From NCBI RefSeq assembly GCF_037265215.1, contig NZ_CP147737.1, positions 310,001 through 374,000 on the forward strand: a stretch of 64,000 bases of DNA, in the 5' to 3' direction. The translations under genes and the position numbers were made by a program. Below are positions 48,584-61,106 of the stretch, piece after piece (the stretch's first letter is position 1; every line of letters starts with the position of its first letter). The DNA comes from Xenorhabdus griffiniae. Lineage in GTDB: Bacteria; Pseudomonadota; Gammaproteobacteria; Enterobacterales; Enterobacteriaceae. The notes beneath the pieces were generated by a model. That model had not been told where the DNA came from. It was given only the letters and a program-made list of their open reading frames with translations, and searched no databases.

Positions 48584-48705
48584 CCTGATGAATATCAGTA
48601 ATGGGGGGGCGGTGTTTCTTCAGAAAGCGGTGCAATGATGGATGCCTGATGAATATCAGTAATGGGGGGGCGGTGTTTCTTCAGAAAGCGGTGCAATGAT
48701 GGATG
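48584..48705. repeat. 61-bp tandem duplication over the slyX 3' end
   Basis: Two exact-looking copies (48584-48644 and 48645-48705), beginning CCTGATGAATATCAGTAATG, with the start of a third (CCTGATGA) at 48706. The second copy contains the slyX stop codon at 48656-48658; the first is downstream and untranslated. Confidence 0.9.
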
Positions 48706-48874
48706 CCTGATGAGTTTTCAGACGTTCAGTGATTAATTTGAGTTGTTCTTTCAATCTGTCAGTTTCGATCTGTTGCTTTATCACTTCCTGATTCAATGCC
48801 TCAATGGTGGCTTCTTGATAAGCCAGCTTGGTTTCTAGTTGCTCAAATCTTTGTTCAAATTCAGATAACTCCAT
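48656..48874 (-). CDS. slyX: SlyX protein
   Basis: 72 residues, the normal family length: MELSEFEQRFEQLETKLAYQEATIEALN, a coiled coil, ending EETPPPHY. The role is unknown; the gene is traditionally linked to lysis phenotypes. A 61-bp tandem duplication lies over and beyond its stop codon but leaves the protein intact, because translation ends in the first copy it meets. It is divergent from fkpA. Confidence 0.94.
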   Translation of the reverse strand: MELSEFEQRFEQLETKLAYQEATIEALNQEVIKQQIETDRLKEQLKLITERLKTHQASIIAPLSEETPPPHY

Positions 48875-49125
48875 TATCTTTCCTCCTGCCTCTGAATCAA
48901 TTAATTTAAATGACGGACCGATGATGCGGTCAAGATGCCACTATAATGCTCATATATCCAATGAAATAGGATCGTACGAAACGAAATCTCTTTGCTTTAA
49001 TGTTGTCTCAACGATTTTTGTGGCAAGGTATAGCAAATATTGTCATTGGTTTCCTTAGGCGGTTATAGTAAACGTTATATGACCGATGCTGATGGTAACC
49101 CCACCCAAACTTATTGGAGAATAGG

Positions 49126-49890
49126 ATGAAATCATTGTTTAAAACAACTCTGCTGGCAACAACTCTAGCGGTGGCATTTAATGTACCTCAGGTTTTGGCT
49201 GCTAACACCGAAACCAAAGACGAAGTAAAACTAAATAGTGCTTTTAAAACAGCAGAACAGCAAAATTCTTATGCTTTGGGTGCTTCTCTGGGGGGCTATA
49301 TGGCCAACTCATTGCAAGAACAGAAAGCGCTTGGTATCAATATAGAAAAAGAACAATTGCTGGCCGGTGTTGAAGATGCATTAAATAATAAAGCCAAACT
49401 GACGGACAAAGAAGTTCAGGAAACGCTGAAGTCCTTTGAATCTAAAGTGAAAAGTGCTGCCTTGGCCAAGATAGAAAAAGAAGCCAATGAAAATGGTGAA
49501 AAAGGGGCCAAATATCGCAAAGAGTTTGCTAAGCAAGCTGGTGTAGTGGAAACCAAAACTGGGCTTCTTTACAAAATTGAAAAAGAGGGTACTGGTAACG
49601 CACCTAAAGAGACTGATACTGTCGTTGTTAACTACAAAGGTTCTTTGATTGATGGTCAGGTTTTTGACAGCTCTTATGACCGTAAAGAGCCTCTGACAAT
49701 TCGTTTGGATAGCGTTATTCCAGGTTGGAAAGAAGGTATACAGCATGTGAAGAAAGGTGGAAAAATCACATTAGTTATTCCTCCTAAGCTGGCTTATGAT
49801 CAGGCAAATTTACCTAAAATTCCAGCGAACTCCACTTTAGTTTTCAATGTTGAATTACTGGATATTAAGCCTGCTGCCAAGGCAAAATAA
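49126..49890 (+). CDS. fkpA: Periplasmic FKBP-type peptidyl-prolyl isomerase
   Basis: 254 residues, with a signal peptide ending QVLAA near residue 26. A helical dimerisation domain (residues about 40-140, including SYALGASLGGYM) precedes the FKBP domain with TVVVNYKGSLIDGQVFDSSYDR and VIPGWKEGIQHVKKGGK. It is a folding chaperone of envelope proteins, SigE-regulated in E. coli. ATG 49126 follows GGAGAATAGG. The 480 bp after it hold a weak hairpin (near 49908-49930) and no gene. Confidence 0.96.
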   Translation: MKSLFKTTLLATTLAVAFNVPQVLAANTETKDEVKLNSAFKTAEQQNSYALGASLGGYMANSLQEQKALGINIEKEQLLAGVEDALNNKAKLTDKEVQETLKSFESKVKSAALAKIEKEANENGEKGAKYRKEFAKQAGVVETKTGLLYKIEKEGTGNAPKETDTVVVNYKGSLIDGQVFDSSYDRKEPLTIRLDSVIPGWKEGIQHVKKGGKITLVIPPKLAYDQANLPKIPANSTLVFNVELLDIKPAAKAK

Positions 49891-50372
49891 TTCCTGTAAT
49901 TAAAAGATGTTAGCAGGGGCTTATGGCTCCTGCTTTATCAATCACATATTTCTTCCACCTTTCGATTTGCTGCTGATATTTACCTCTATTTGATTAGTAA
50001 TAAGCGTGGATAAAGAATAATAAATTTATTTGCTTATTATTTTCCACGGTATTAAATGAGATATTGCTTTCCGTATTTCAGGTGAATTCGGTATAAAGCT
50101 GTGATAGAACCCCACGCTATACTCAGCAAGAGCTTGACGGCGGTTCGATGTGGTTTTAACGTCACTATTCTGAATAGTCCGAATAGAATAAATATAGAAC
50201 AAACATTTTTAACTGTTTGTTTTTAGCGCTTATCACATAGGGCTATTTAACTTTTTTGTAGCAACAGGTGTTTGCCGAAGTAGATACTGAGTTGCAGTAA
50301 TGTGATTTTATAATAAATCTTGCCCTGATGTTTTTGGTGAGGCAAAGTCAGAATTTGAAGGATGGTGTATTA

Positions 50373-51110
50373 ATGTCTACCCCACTATTAACTGGTGATA
50401 ATATCTCTAGTGAGAACAGTGATATTGATTTACTGGAAAACCAACCATTTAGTGAAACAGATCACGAAATTTTAAAATCTTACGAAGCTGCTGTTGATGG
50501 CCTGGCTATGTTGATTGGTGGGCATTGTGAAATAGTTCTTCATTCACTGGAAGATCTTAAATGTTCAGCCGTCAGAATAGCTAATGGTGAGCATACGGGG
50601 CGTAAAATTGGCTCTCCGATTACTGATCTGGCGTTGCGAATGCTGCATGACATTACGGATGAAGACAGTAGCGTTTCCAGGGCGTATTTCACACGGGCTA
50701 AAAGTGGCTCGTTGATGAAATCTGTCACGATTGCTATCCGCAATCGTCAGCGTCGAGTCATTGGGCTTTTGTGCATCAATATGAACCTTGATGTGCCTTT
50801 CTCTGAAATTATTCAGACCTTTATCCCGGAAAAAACTCATGAAGTTGCTTCAAACGTCAATTTTGCCTCTTCCGTGGATGATTTGGTCGCACAAACGCTG
50901 GAATTTACTATTGAAGAAGTGAATGCTGATCGCAATGTTTCCAATAATGCGAAAAACAGGCAGGTAGTGTTGAACCTTTATGAGAAAGGTATCTTTGATA
51001 TTAAAGATGCTATCAATCAGGTCGCTGATCGTTTGAATATCTCCAAGCATACGGTATACCTCTATATTCGCCAGTTTAAAAATGGTGAATGTGCGGGTTC
51101 GGAGAAGTAA
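50373..51110 (+). CDS. yheO: YheO family DNA-binding protein (PAS-like plus HTH)
   Basis: 245 residues from ATG 50373 ([10 protein letters not shown]). YheO-type PAS-like domain: [28 protein letters not shown], then [17 protein letters not shown]. The C-terminal helix-turn-helix is [22 protein letters not shown]. Probably a transcription regulator of unknown target. Its TAA overlaps the tusD ATG (TAATG), so it is co-translated with the tus genes. Confidence 0.94.
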   Translation: MSTPLLTGDNISSENSDIDLLENQPFSETDHEILKSYEAAVDGLAMLIGGHCEIVLHSLEDLKCSAVRIANGEHTGRKIGSPITDLALRMLHDITDEDSSVSRAYFTRAKSGSLMKSVTIAIRNRQRRVIGLLCINMNLDVPFSEIIQTFIPEKTHEVASNVNFASSVDDLVAQTLEFTIEEVNADRNVSNNAKNRQVVLNLYEKGIFDIKDAINQVADRLNISKHTVYLYIRQFKNGECAGSEK

Positions 51111-51505
51111 TGTTGTCACTGTCTTATTGTTTGCTGGTCACTGGGCCAGCTTACGGTACTCAACAAGCCAGCAGTGCTTACCAATTTGCTCAGGCGCTGA
51201 TCGCCTCAGGTCATAAACTGAATAGCGTGTTTTTTTATCGCGAAGGTGTCCAAAACGGCAATCAATTGGTTGCCCCTGCCAATGATGAGTTTGATTTGGT
51301 CAGATCCTGGCAGATATTGGCAGTCCAACATCAATTCGAACTGTTTATCTGTGTTGCCGCGGCATTGCGTCGTGGTGTCGTAGATGAACAACAAGCCCGT
51401 GAATTGAATCTGCCTGCCGCTAATTTAGCCGAAGGGTTTGAATTGAGTGGGTTGGGATCATTGGCAGAAGCCATGATGTTATGTGATCGTGTCATACAAT
51501 TTTAA
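51110..51505 (+). CDS. tusD: Sulfurtransferase complex subunit TusD
   Basis: 131 residues, starting [18 protein letters not shown]. The catalytic cysteine is in [13 protein letters not shown] (Cys81; Cys78 in E. coli). TusBCD passes sulfur from TusA to TusE and MnmA for 2-thiouridine at tRNA U34. Start chosen at the TAATG overlap with yheO. Confidence 0.96.
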   Translation: MLSLSYCLLVTGPAYGTQQASSAYQFAQALIASGHKLNSVFFYREGVQNGNQLVAPANDEFDLVRSWQILAVQHQFELFICVAAALRRGVVDEQQARELNLPAANLAEGFELSGLGSLAEAMMLCDRVIQF

Positions 51506-51539
51506 TGCTGGTTAGGTTTGGGAATCTTCGTGGGTATCG

Positions 51540-51899
51540 ATGAAAAAAATTGCCTTTGTTTTTACTGAAGCTCCTCACGGCTCTTCTGCCGGCAGGGAAG
51601 GGCTGGATGCACTGCTTGCGACGTCGGCATTGACTGAGCAGATCGGTGTATTTTTTATTTCTGATGGCGTATTTCAATTATTAGCCAATCAGCAGCCGGA
51701 TAAAATCCTGTCCCGTGACTATATCTCAACCTTTAAGATCTTACCGCTTTATGACATTGATAAATGCTACGTTTGTCTGGATGATTTGGTGATTCGGGGA
51801 GTCAGCCCAGCAAACAATTTTGTGCTGGACGCTGAATTTCTTTCTGCCGCTGCAATCCGAGAATTGTTGGCGGGTTATGATTTTGTGTTGAAATTTTAA
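51540..51899 (+). CDS. tusC: Sulfurtransferase complex subunit TusC
   Basis: 119 residues, the same length as in E. coli. [30 protein letters not shown] and GVFQLL are family signatures. It forms a (TusBCD)2 hexamer with its neighbours. 34 bp separate it from tusD and 19 bp from tusB. Confidence 0.96.
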   Translation: MKKIAFVFTEAPHGSSAGREGLDALLATSALTEQIGVFFISDGVFQLLANQQPDKILSRDYISTFKILPLYDIDKCYVCLDDLVIRGVSPANNFVLDAEFLSAAAIRELLAGYDFVLKF

Positions 51900-51918
51900 T
51901 CTATTTCAGGCGGGTAAC

Positions 51919-52206
51919 ATGTTATATACTGTCAGTCGCTCACCTTACCATGATGACTTCAATGCAATGCTTAGCCTTGTATCTGATACCGATGATGTTT
52001 TATTGATGCAAAATGGTGTGTTATTGGGTATTAATGATAACCGTTATTTGGCTGAGTTGCTCCGTACGGGGGCAGGTATTTATGTTTTGAAGGAAGATCT
52101 CGATGCACGTGGGCTGATTGAACAAATTTCAGACCGTGTAAGGGTGATTGATTACAATGGCTTTGTTAGCTTAACGGTAAAGCATCAGCAAAGTTTTACC
52201 TGGTAA
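51919..52206 (+). CDS. tusB: Sulfurtransferase complex subunit TusB
   Basis: 95 residues, the E. coli length. MLYTVSRSPYHDDFNAML at the start and VRVIDYNGFVSLTVKHQQ at the end match the family. It is the third subunit of the tRNA 2-thiolation relay and the last gene before the str operon promoter. Confidence 0.96.
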   Translation: MLYTVSRSPYHDDFNAMLSLVSDTDDVLLMQNGVLLGINDNRYLAELLRTGAGIYVLKEDLDARGLIEQISDRVRVIDYNGFVSLTVKHQQSFTW

Positions 52207-52328
52207 AGGAGATTGGTAGATCTGAATTACATTTTTCAATAACTTTACCAGCCCAACGCTTTACTGGCAGTACCTTACCGATAATATTTTGCCGATTTTG
52301 CCGATGATATAGAAAAGCTGTATATTTC

Positions 52329-52357
52329 TTGACACCTCGTCAAGTCAGCAATAAAAT
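52329..52357 (+). promoter_or_regulatory. Sigma-70 promoter of the str operon
   Basis: TTGACA (52329-52334) and TAAAAT (52352-52357) are separated by exactly 17 bp, about 85 bp before rpsL. This is a near-consensus promoter, expected for a ribosomal protein operon. A GC-containing GGCGTC follows the -10, as in stringently controlled promoters. Confidence 0.85.
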
Positions 52358-52399
52358 TCGGCGTCCTCTTGTTTTGTCATAATGACAGAGAGAGGGTAA

Positions 52400-52816
<417 letters not shown>

Positions 52817-52893
52817 TGGTTCTCCGTTAAGTAAGGCCAAACATTTTTCACATTAATGTCAAAATAAACTCGTAGAGTTTTGGACAACCCTGA

Positions 52894-53385
<492 letters not shown>

Positions 53386-53478
53386 TCCCTTATTGGGTAT
53401 TTCATCGGCAGTGAATATGTTCCGGGTGGCTATCTGGCTACCTGTTCTCTAAATTGAACGCCCACGAGAGAGGAAAAA

Positions 53479-55587
53479 ATGGCTCGTAAAACCCCTATAA
53501 CTCGTTACCGTAATATCGGTATCAGTGCGCACATTGACGCGGGTAAAACCACTACCACCGAACGTATTCTGTTCTACACTGGTGTAAGCCACAAGATCGG
53601 TGAAGTTCATGATGGCGCAGCGACTATGGACTGGATGGAGCAGGAACAAGAGCGTGGTATTACCATCACGTCCGCTGCGACTACCGCATTCTGGTCTGGT
53701 ATGGCTAAACAGTATGAGCCACACCGTATCAACATCATCGACACCCCAGGCCACGTTGACTTCACTATCGAAGTAGAACGTTCTATGCGTGTTCTTGACG
53801 GTGCAGTAATGGTTTACTGTGCAGTTGGTGGTGTTCAGCCACAGTCTGAAACTGTATGGCGTCAGGCGAACAAATATAACGTTCCACGTATCGCGTTCGT
53901 TAACAAAATGGACCGTATGGGTGCGAACTTCCTGCGCGTTGTTGAGCAGATCAAAACTCGTCTGGCTGCCAACCCTGTTCCTCTGCAATTGGCAATCGGT
54001 GCAGAAGATACCTTCACCGGTGTTATTGATTTGCTGAAAATGAAAGCAATCAACTGGAACGACGAAGATCAGGGTATTACCTTCGAATACGAAGATATTC
54101 CGGCTGACATGCTTGAGCAGGCTCAGGAGTGGCATCAAAACCTGATCGAATCCGCAGCAGAAGCATCAGAAGAACTGATGGATAAATACCTGGGCGGTGA
54201 AGAGCTGACTGAAGAAGAAATCAAGGCAGCTCTGCGTAAGCGTGTTCTGGCTAACGAAATTATCCTGGTTACCTGTGGTTCTGCATTTAAGAACAAAGGT
54301 GTTCAGGCAATGCTGGATGCAGTTGTCGAATATCTGCCAGCGCCAACAGATGTTGAATCCATCAAAGGTATGCTGCCAGACGGTAAAGACACTCCAGCAG
54401 AACGTCACTCCAGCGATGAAGAGCCGTTCTCTGCACTGGCGTTTAAAATCGCGACTGACCCATTTGTGGGTAACTTGACGTTCTTCCGCGTTTACTCTGG
54501 TGTGGTTAACTCTGGTGATACCGTACTGAACCCGGTAAAAGACAAAAAAGAACGTTTTGGCCGTATCGTTCAGATGCACGCTAACAAACGTGAAGAAATT
54601 AAAGAAGTCCGTGCAGGCGACATCGCTGCTGCTATCGGTCTGAAAGATGTAACTACCGGTGATACTCTCTGTGACATGAACTCTCCAATCATTCTGGAGC
54701 GCATGGAATTCCCAGAGCCAGTTATCTCTGTTGCTATCGAGCCAAAAACTAAAGCTGACCAAGAAAAAATGGGTATCGCTTTAGGCCGTCTGGCTCAGGA
54801 AGACCCATCTTTCCGCGTGAGCAGTGATGAAGAGTCTGGTCAGACTATCATCGCAGGTATGGGTGAGCTGCACCTCGACGTTCTGGTTGACCGTATGCGT
54901 CGTGAATTCAACGTTGAAGCGAACGTAGGTAAACCTCAGGTTGCTTACCGTGAAACCATTCGTGCTTCTGTTGAGCAGGAAGGTAAACACGCTAAACAGT
55001 CCGGTGGTCGCGGTCAGTACGGTCACGTTTGGCTACGTATCGAGCCTCTGGAAGCCGGTGGTGCTGGTTACGAATTCGTGAACGAAATCGTTGGTGGTGT
55101 TGTTCCTAAAGAATACATCCCAGGTGTTGACAAAGGCGTTCAGGAACAGCTGAAGAGCGGTGTTCTGGCTGGTTACCCAATCGTTGACGTTAAAGTTGCC
55201 CTGTTCGATGGTTCTTACCATGACGTTGACTCCTCAGAAATCGCCTTTAAAATTGCTGCATCCATGGCATTTAAAGAAGGCTTCATGAAAGCGAAACCAG
55301 TTCTGCTGGAACCTATCATGAAAGTCGAAGTGGAAACACCAGAAGATTACATGGGTGACGTCATCGGTGACCTGAACCGTCGCCGTGGTATGATCGATGG
55401 TATGGATGATATAGCTACGGGCAAAATTGTTCGTGCTCAAGTACCATTGTCTGAAATGTTTGGTTATGCTACTGACCTGCGTTCTCAGACCCAAGGTCGT
55501 GCTTCTTACTCCATGGAGTTCTTGAAGTACAACGAAGCGCCTAGCAACGTCGCTCAGGCTATTATCGAAGCTCGTAAATCTAGATAA
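53479..55587 (+). CDS. fusA: Elongation factor G
   Basis: 702 residues. G1 [15 protein letters not shown], the switch [11 protein letters not shown] and G4 NKMDRMGAN are intact, followed by domains II-V. It drives translocation. The codon use is strongly biased to favoured codons, which opens long but meaningless frames on the other strand. Confidence 0.98.
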   Translation: MARKTPITRYRNIGISAHIDAGKTTTTERILFYTGVSHKIGEVHDGAATMDWMEQEQERGITITSAATTAFWSGMAKQYEPHRINIIDTPGHVDFTIEVERSMRVLDGAVMVYCAVGGVQPQSETVWRQANKYNVPRIAFVNKMDRMGANFLRVVEQIKTRLAANPVPLQLAIGAEDTFTGVIDLLKMKAINWNDEDQGITFEYEDIPADMLEQAQEWHQNLIESAAEASEELMDKYLGGEELTEEEIKAALRKRVLANEIILVTCGSAFKNKGVQAMLDAVVEYLPAPTDVESIKGMLPDGKDTPAERHSSDEEPFSALAFKIATDPFVGNLTFFRVYSGVVNSGDTVLNPVKDKKERFGRIVQMHANKREEIKEVRAGDIAAAIGLKDVTTGDTLCDMNSPIILERMEFPEPVISVAIEPKTKADQEKMGIALGRLAQEDPSFRVSSDEESGQTIIAGMGELHLDVLVDRMRREFNVEANVGKPQVAYRETIRASVEQEGKHAKQSGGRGQYGHVWLRIEPLEAGGAGYEFVNEIVGGVVPKEYIPGVDKGVQEQLKSGVLAGYPIVDVKVALFDGSYHDVDSSEIAFKIAASMAFKEGFMKAKPVLLEPIMKVEVETPEDYMGDVIGDLNRRRGMIDGMDDIATGKIVRAQVPLSEMFGYATDLRSQTQGRASYSMEFLKYNEAPSNVAQAIIEARKSR

Positions 55588-55612
55588 GTTTTCGAGTTTA
55601 CTATCTTTTTAG

Positions 55613-56842
<1,230 letters not shown>

Positions 56843-56865
56843 TTTTTTTAATGTGTTCATTTTGG

Positions 56866-56891
56866 AAGGGCATCGATAGATGCCCTTTTTA
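56866..56891 (+). terminator. tuf terminator
   Basis: AAGGGCATC pairs with GATGCCCTT around four bases, followed by T residues, 24 bp after the tuf stop. The following 287 bp up to secE contain no tRNA-like cloverleaf. Confidence 0.88.
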
Positions 56892-57178
56892 TACGTTGTC
56901 TTAAGAAGAACCTATCTCATCAATAGTTGTTCATTGTTGGCCAATTAAAAGCAGATAAATTGCTATTTGATTGCTATCCTTAATTATTGGTGAGATAGGC
57001 TCTGATACAACGGATGGGCTTAAATATCATTAAGATACAAAAGTCCTGCTGAATTAAGGTGCCGAGTCAGATACAATTACAATTATCTTTGGGTTCGGTC
57101 TGATTTGTTTTGCTCTTGCGAGGCAAGCTGGCTATCTATTTACATCATAGTTACTTACATATAGTTACAGGTTGGTTT

Positions 57179-57562
57179 ATGAGTGCGAATAGCGATGCTC
57201 AAGAAAGCGGGCGTGGTCTTGATATAGCAAAATGGCTATTGGTGGCAGTGCTACTGGTGGTTGCTATTGTGGGTAATTACTATTACCGAGAGTATAACCT
57301 GCCTCTGCGCGCGATAGCCGTGGTTGCTATTGTTGCCCTTGCAGGAGCAGTTGCATTGTGGACTGTAAAAGGTAAAGCTGCATTAGCCTTTGCCCGTGAA
57401 GCCCGCATTGAAATGCGTAAAGTCATTTGGCCAACTCGCCAGGAAGCACTGCATACGACTTTAATTGTTGCAGCTGTGACGGCTGTCATGTCTCTTATTT
57501 TGTGGGGGCTTGATGGTATTCTGGTGCGTTTAGTTTCATTTATTACAGGCCTGAGGTTTTAA
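57179..57562 (+). CDS. secE: Protein translocase subunit SecE
   Basis: 127 residues, as in E. coli, with three hydrophobic segments, the last two in the conserved C-terminal half. [20 protein letters not shown] is the essential conserved amphipathic helix and hinge. It joins SecY and SecG in the inner-membrane channel. ATG 57179 (MSANSDAQ) gives the right length. nusG follows after 3 bp. Confidence 0.96.
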   Translation: MSANSDAQESGRGLDIAKWLLVAVLLVVAIVGNYYYREYNLPLRAIAVVAIVALAGAVALWTVKGKAALAFAREARIEMRKVIWPTRQEALHTTLIVAAVTAVMSLILWGLDGILVRLVSFITGLRF

Positions 57563-57565
57563 AAA

Positions 57566-58111
57566 ATGTCTGAATCCCCAAAAAAGCGTTGGTATGTCAT
57601 CCAGGCATTTTCTGGGTTTGAAGGTCGCGTCGCTCAATCTCTGCGTGAACATATCAAATTACAAGAGATGGAAGATTTTTTTGGCGAAGTGATGGTGCCG
57701 ACAGAAGAAGTTGTTGAGATCCGCAGTGGTCAGCGCCGTAAAAGCGAGCGTAAATTCTTCCCTGGCTATGTCTTGGTACAAATGGTAATGAACGATGCGA
57801 CTTGGCATTTGGTTCGTAGTGTACCTCGCGTAATGGGTTTTATCGGTGGCACCTCTGACCGCCCAGCACCAATCAGCGATAAAGAAGTTGATGCGATTAT
57901 GAATCGTCTTCAACAGGTTGGTGATAAACCACGGCCAAAAACTCTGTTCGAACCAGGCGAAATGGTTCGAGTCAGCGATGGCCCGTTTGCAGACTTCAAT
58001 GGTGTGGTAGAAGAAGTCGATTACGAGAAGAGCCGCTTGAAAGTATCGGTTTCTATCTTTGGTCGTGCTACGCCTGTTGAGCTGGATTTCAGCCAGGTAG
58101 AGAAAGTCTAA
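57566..58111 (+). CDS. nusG: Transcription termination/antitermination protein NusG
   Basis: 181 residues. The N-terminal NGN domain starts [21 protein letters not shown], and the C-terminal KOW domain holds [21 protein letters not shown]. It links RNA polymerase to Rho and to ribosomal S10. It is in an operon with secE. Confidence 0.98.
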   Translation: MSESPKKRWYVIQAFSGFEGRVAQSLREHIKLQEMEDFFGEVMVPTEEVVEIRSGQRRKSERKFFPGYVLVQMVMNDATWHLVRSVPRVMGFIGGTSDRPAPISDKEVDAIMNRLQQVGDKPRPKTLFEPGEMVRVSDGPFADFNGVVEEVDYEKSRLKVSVSIFGRATPVELDFSQVEKV

Positions 58112-58325
58112 TCTGGTGATTAAGTAAGCTTTTATGCTTGCAAAGGGTGTGAAATTAGCATACAATTTCGCGCCTTTTGTTTTTTATCCAAGCATCATTT
58201 TTAGATGATACTTAGATAATATTAGGTTAGTTAAAGTTTTAGTGACCTGGTCTTTAATAGACGGGGTTCAAATCGTCAGGGGAGCCTCATTTTGAGGCGA
58301 TAAGACCCGCATAGAGGAAAAATAA

Positions 58326-59459
<1,134 letters not shown>

Positions 59460-59796
59460 TGATTTAAGCTGAGAATAACGCTTTACCTTAGCGTCAGATT
59501 TGTCTAAAATCTGACGCTTCAAATTTGCCTGATCAGTGTGTTTTATAACACACAGCTTTTGAAAAATAAGGCAGTATCGGCAAATAACAAGTTTTCGGTT
59601 GGAGCTTGGCCTCATCCAAGCCCCGTCCAAGACCGCAGGCGTAAGTAATTACTTAATATCCTGCGTAGACGGTGACAGAGCCAAATGAAATTTATTTTCT
59701 GGATTCTGCTCACCGTGTTTCAGCGCTCAGGCACATTTGGTGTTTTGAGTGAAGTGAGTCCCGGGTTTGCCCGGTTAATCCAGGAGCAAGAAGCTA
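59460..59796 (+). promoter_or_regulatory. rplJ leader (L10 autoregulation region)
   Basis: A 337-bp gene-free segment. It holds the rplA stem-loop at 59490-59518 and a second perfect hairpin near 59537-59553 (GTGTG/CACAC). The rest precedes rplJ and in E. coli the equivalent leader carries the rplJ promoter and the L10(L12)4 binding site. The function is inferred from position. Confidence 0.6.
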
Positions 59797-60294
59797 ATGG
59801 CACTAAATCTTCAAGACAAACAAGCGATTGTTGCTGAAGTCAGCGAAGTAGCCAAAGGCGCGCTGTCTGCGGTTGTTGCGGATTCTCGCGGCGTTACCGT
59901 AGATAAAATGACTGAACTGCGTAAAGCAGGTCGCGAAGCTGGCGTTTATATGCGTGTTGTTCGTAACACTCTGATGCGCCGTGCTGTTGAAGGTACTGAA
60001 TTTGAGTGCCTGAAAGAAGCGTTTGTTGGTCCAACCTTGATTGCTTTTTCTAACGAACATCCGGGCGCAGCTGCTCGTCTGTTCAAAGATTTCGCGAAAG
60101 CGAACCCAGCATTCGAGATTAAAGCAGCAGCCTTTGAAGGTGAGTTTATCCCAGCGAGCAACATCGATCGCCTGGCAACACTCCCAACTTACGAAGAAGC
60201 AATCGCACGCCTGATGTCAACCATGAAAGAAGCCGCTGCAGGCAAACTGGTTCGCACTCTGGCTGCGCTACGCGATCAGAAAGAAGCTGCTTAA
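59797..60294 (+). CDS. rplJ: 50S ribosomal protein L10
   Basis: 165 residues, starting [39 protein letters not shown] and the C-terminal helix that binds L7/L12 dimers are present. Preceded by CAGGAGCAAG. Confidence 0.98.
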   Translation: MALNLQDKQAIVAEVSEVAKGALSAVVADSRGVTVDKMTELRKAGREAGVYMRVVRNTLMRRAVEGTEFECLKEAFVGPTLIAFSNEHPGAAARLFKDFAKANPAFEIKAAAFEGEFIPASNIDRLATLPTYEEAIARLMSTMKEAAAGKLVRTLAALRDQKEAA

Positions 60295-60357
60295 TTGCTT
60301 ATTTCCTTCGTTGCTTTTTAACGTATAAATTTTTTCTGAATTTTAGGAACACTTGTT

Positions 60358-60723
60358 ATGTCTATCACTAAAGAACAAATTCTGGACGCAGTTGCAGAAA
60401 TGTCTGTAATGGACGTTGTTGAACTGATCAGCATGATGGAAGAAAAATTCGGCGTTTCTGCTGCTGCAGCTGTAGCTGTAGTTGGTGGTGCTGCTGAAGC
60501 CGTTGAAGAAAAAACTGAATTCGACGTAATCCTGACTGGCGCTGGCGCTAACAAAGTTGCTGTAATCAAAGCAGTACGTGGCGCAACTGGCCTGGGTCTG
60601 AAAGAAGCGAAAGACCTGGTTGAAAGCGCACCAGCAGCTCTGAAAGAAGGCATCAGCAAAGAAGACGCTGAAGCTCTGAAAAAATCTCTGGAAGAAGCAG
60701 GTGCTTCTGTTGAGATCAAGTAA
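60358..60723 (+). CDS. rplL: 50S ribosomal protein L7/L12
   Basis: 121 residues: N-terminal dimerisation domain, an Ala-rich hinge ([17 protein letters not shown]) and C-terminal domain with [24 protein letters not shown]. It recruits translational GTPases. It is followed by an attenuator before rpoB. Confidence 0.98.
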   Translation: MSITKEQILDAVAEMSVMDVVELISMMEEKFGVSAAAAVAVVGGAAEAVEEKTEFDVILTGAGANKVAVIKAVRGATGLGLKEAKDLVESAPAALKEGISKEDAEALKKSLEEAGASVEIK

Positions 60724-60763
60724 GATCTGTTTGAAGTTCGCAGCCTGATTTTTTAAGGCTGGC

Positions 60764-60795
60764 GGCTGGCGGTTTTTTAATCGCCAGCCTTTTTG
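60764..60795 (+). terminator. rplL-rpoB attenuator
   Basis: GGCTGGCG pairs with CGCCAGCC around a T-rich loop, followed by TTTTT. In E. coli a partial terminator and RNase III site at this place set the ratio of ribosomal protein to RNA polymerase synthesis. The remaining 310 bp before rpoB hold no gene. Confidence 0.85.
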
Positions 60796-61106
60796 CGCTG
60801 TAAGGGCATTATCTGAAAACCAGATTTGCCTGAAAGGCATTAATAGGGAGTTAGTAGCATTTCACACTGTTTGGCTGCTAATAAACCCAAAATACTTCTT
60901 CCTATTGACGACTTAATATACTGCGTTCTCAGCTACGATCCACTCGGGTAGCTCGGTAGTAAAGGTAACGCAATGAAATGATTTAAGAGTAATAGTAATG
61001 GGTATTACGGAAAATATTCTGTTTTCTGTTCGAAAAAATAGTGTTGCAGAGTGCTGTCCTTAAGGGCGGACAGAGTGGGTCACTTATCAGCGAGCTGAGG
61101 AACCCT

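Noticed and set aside
56892-57178. tRNA genes between tuf and secE
   Set aside because: In E. coli the tRNA cluster is before tufB, not after it. No cloverleaf-like segment or CCA end is visible here.
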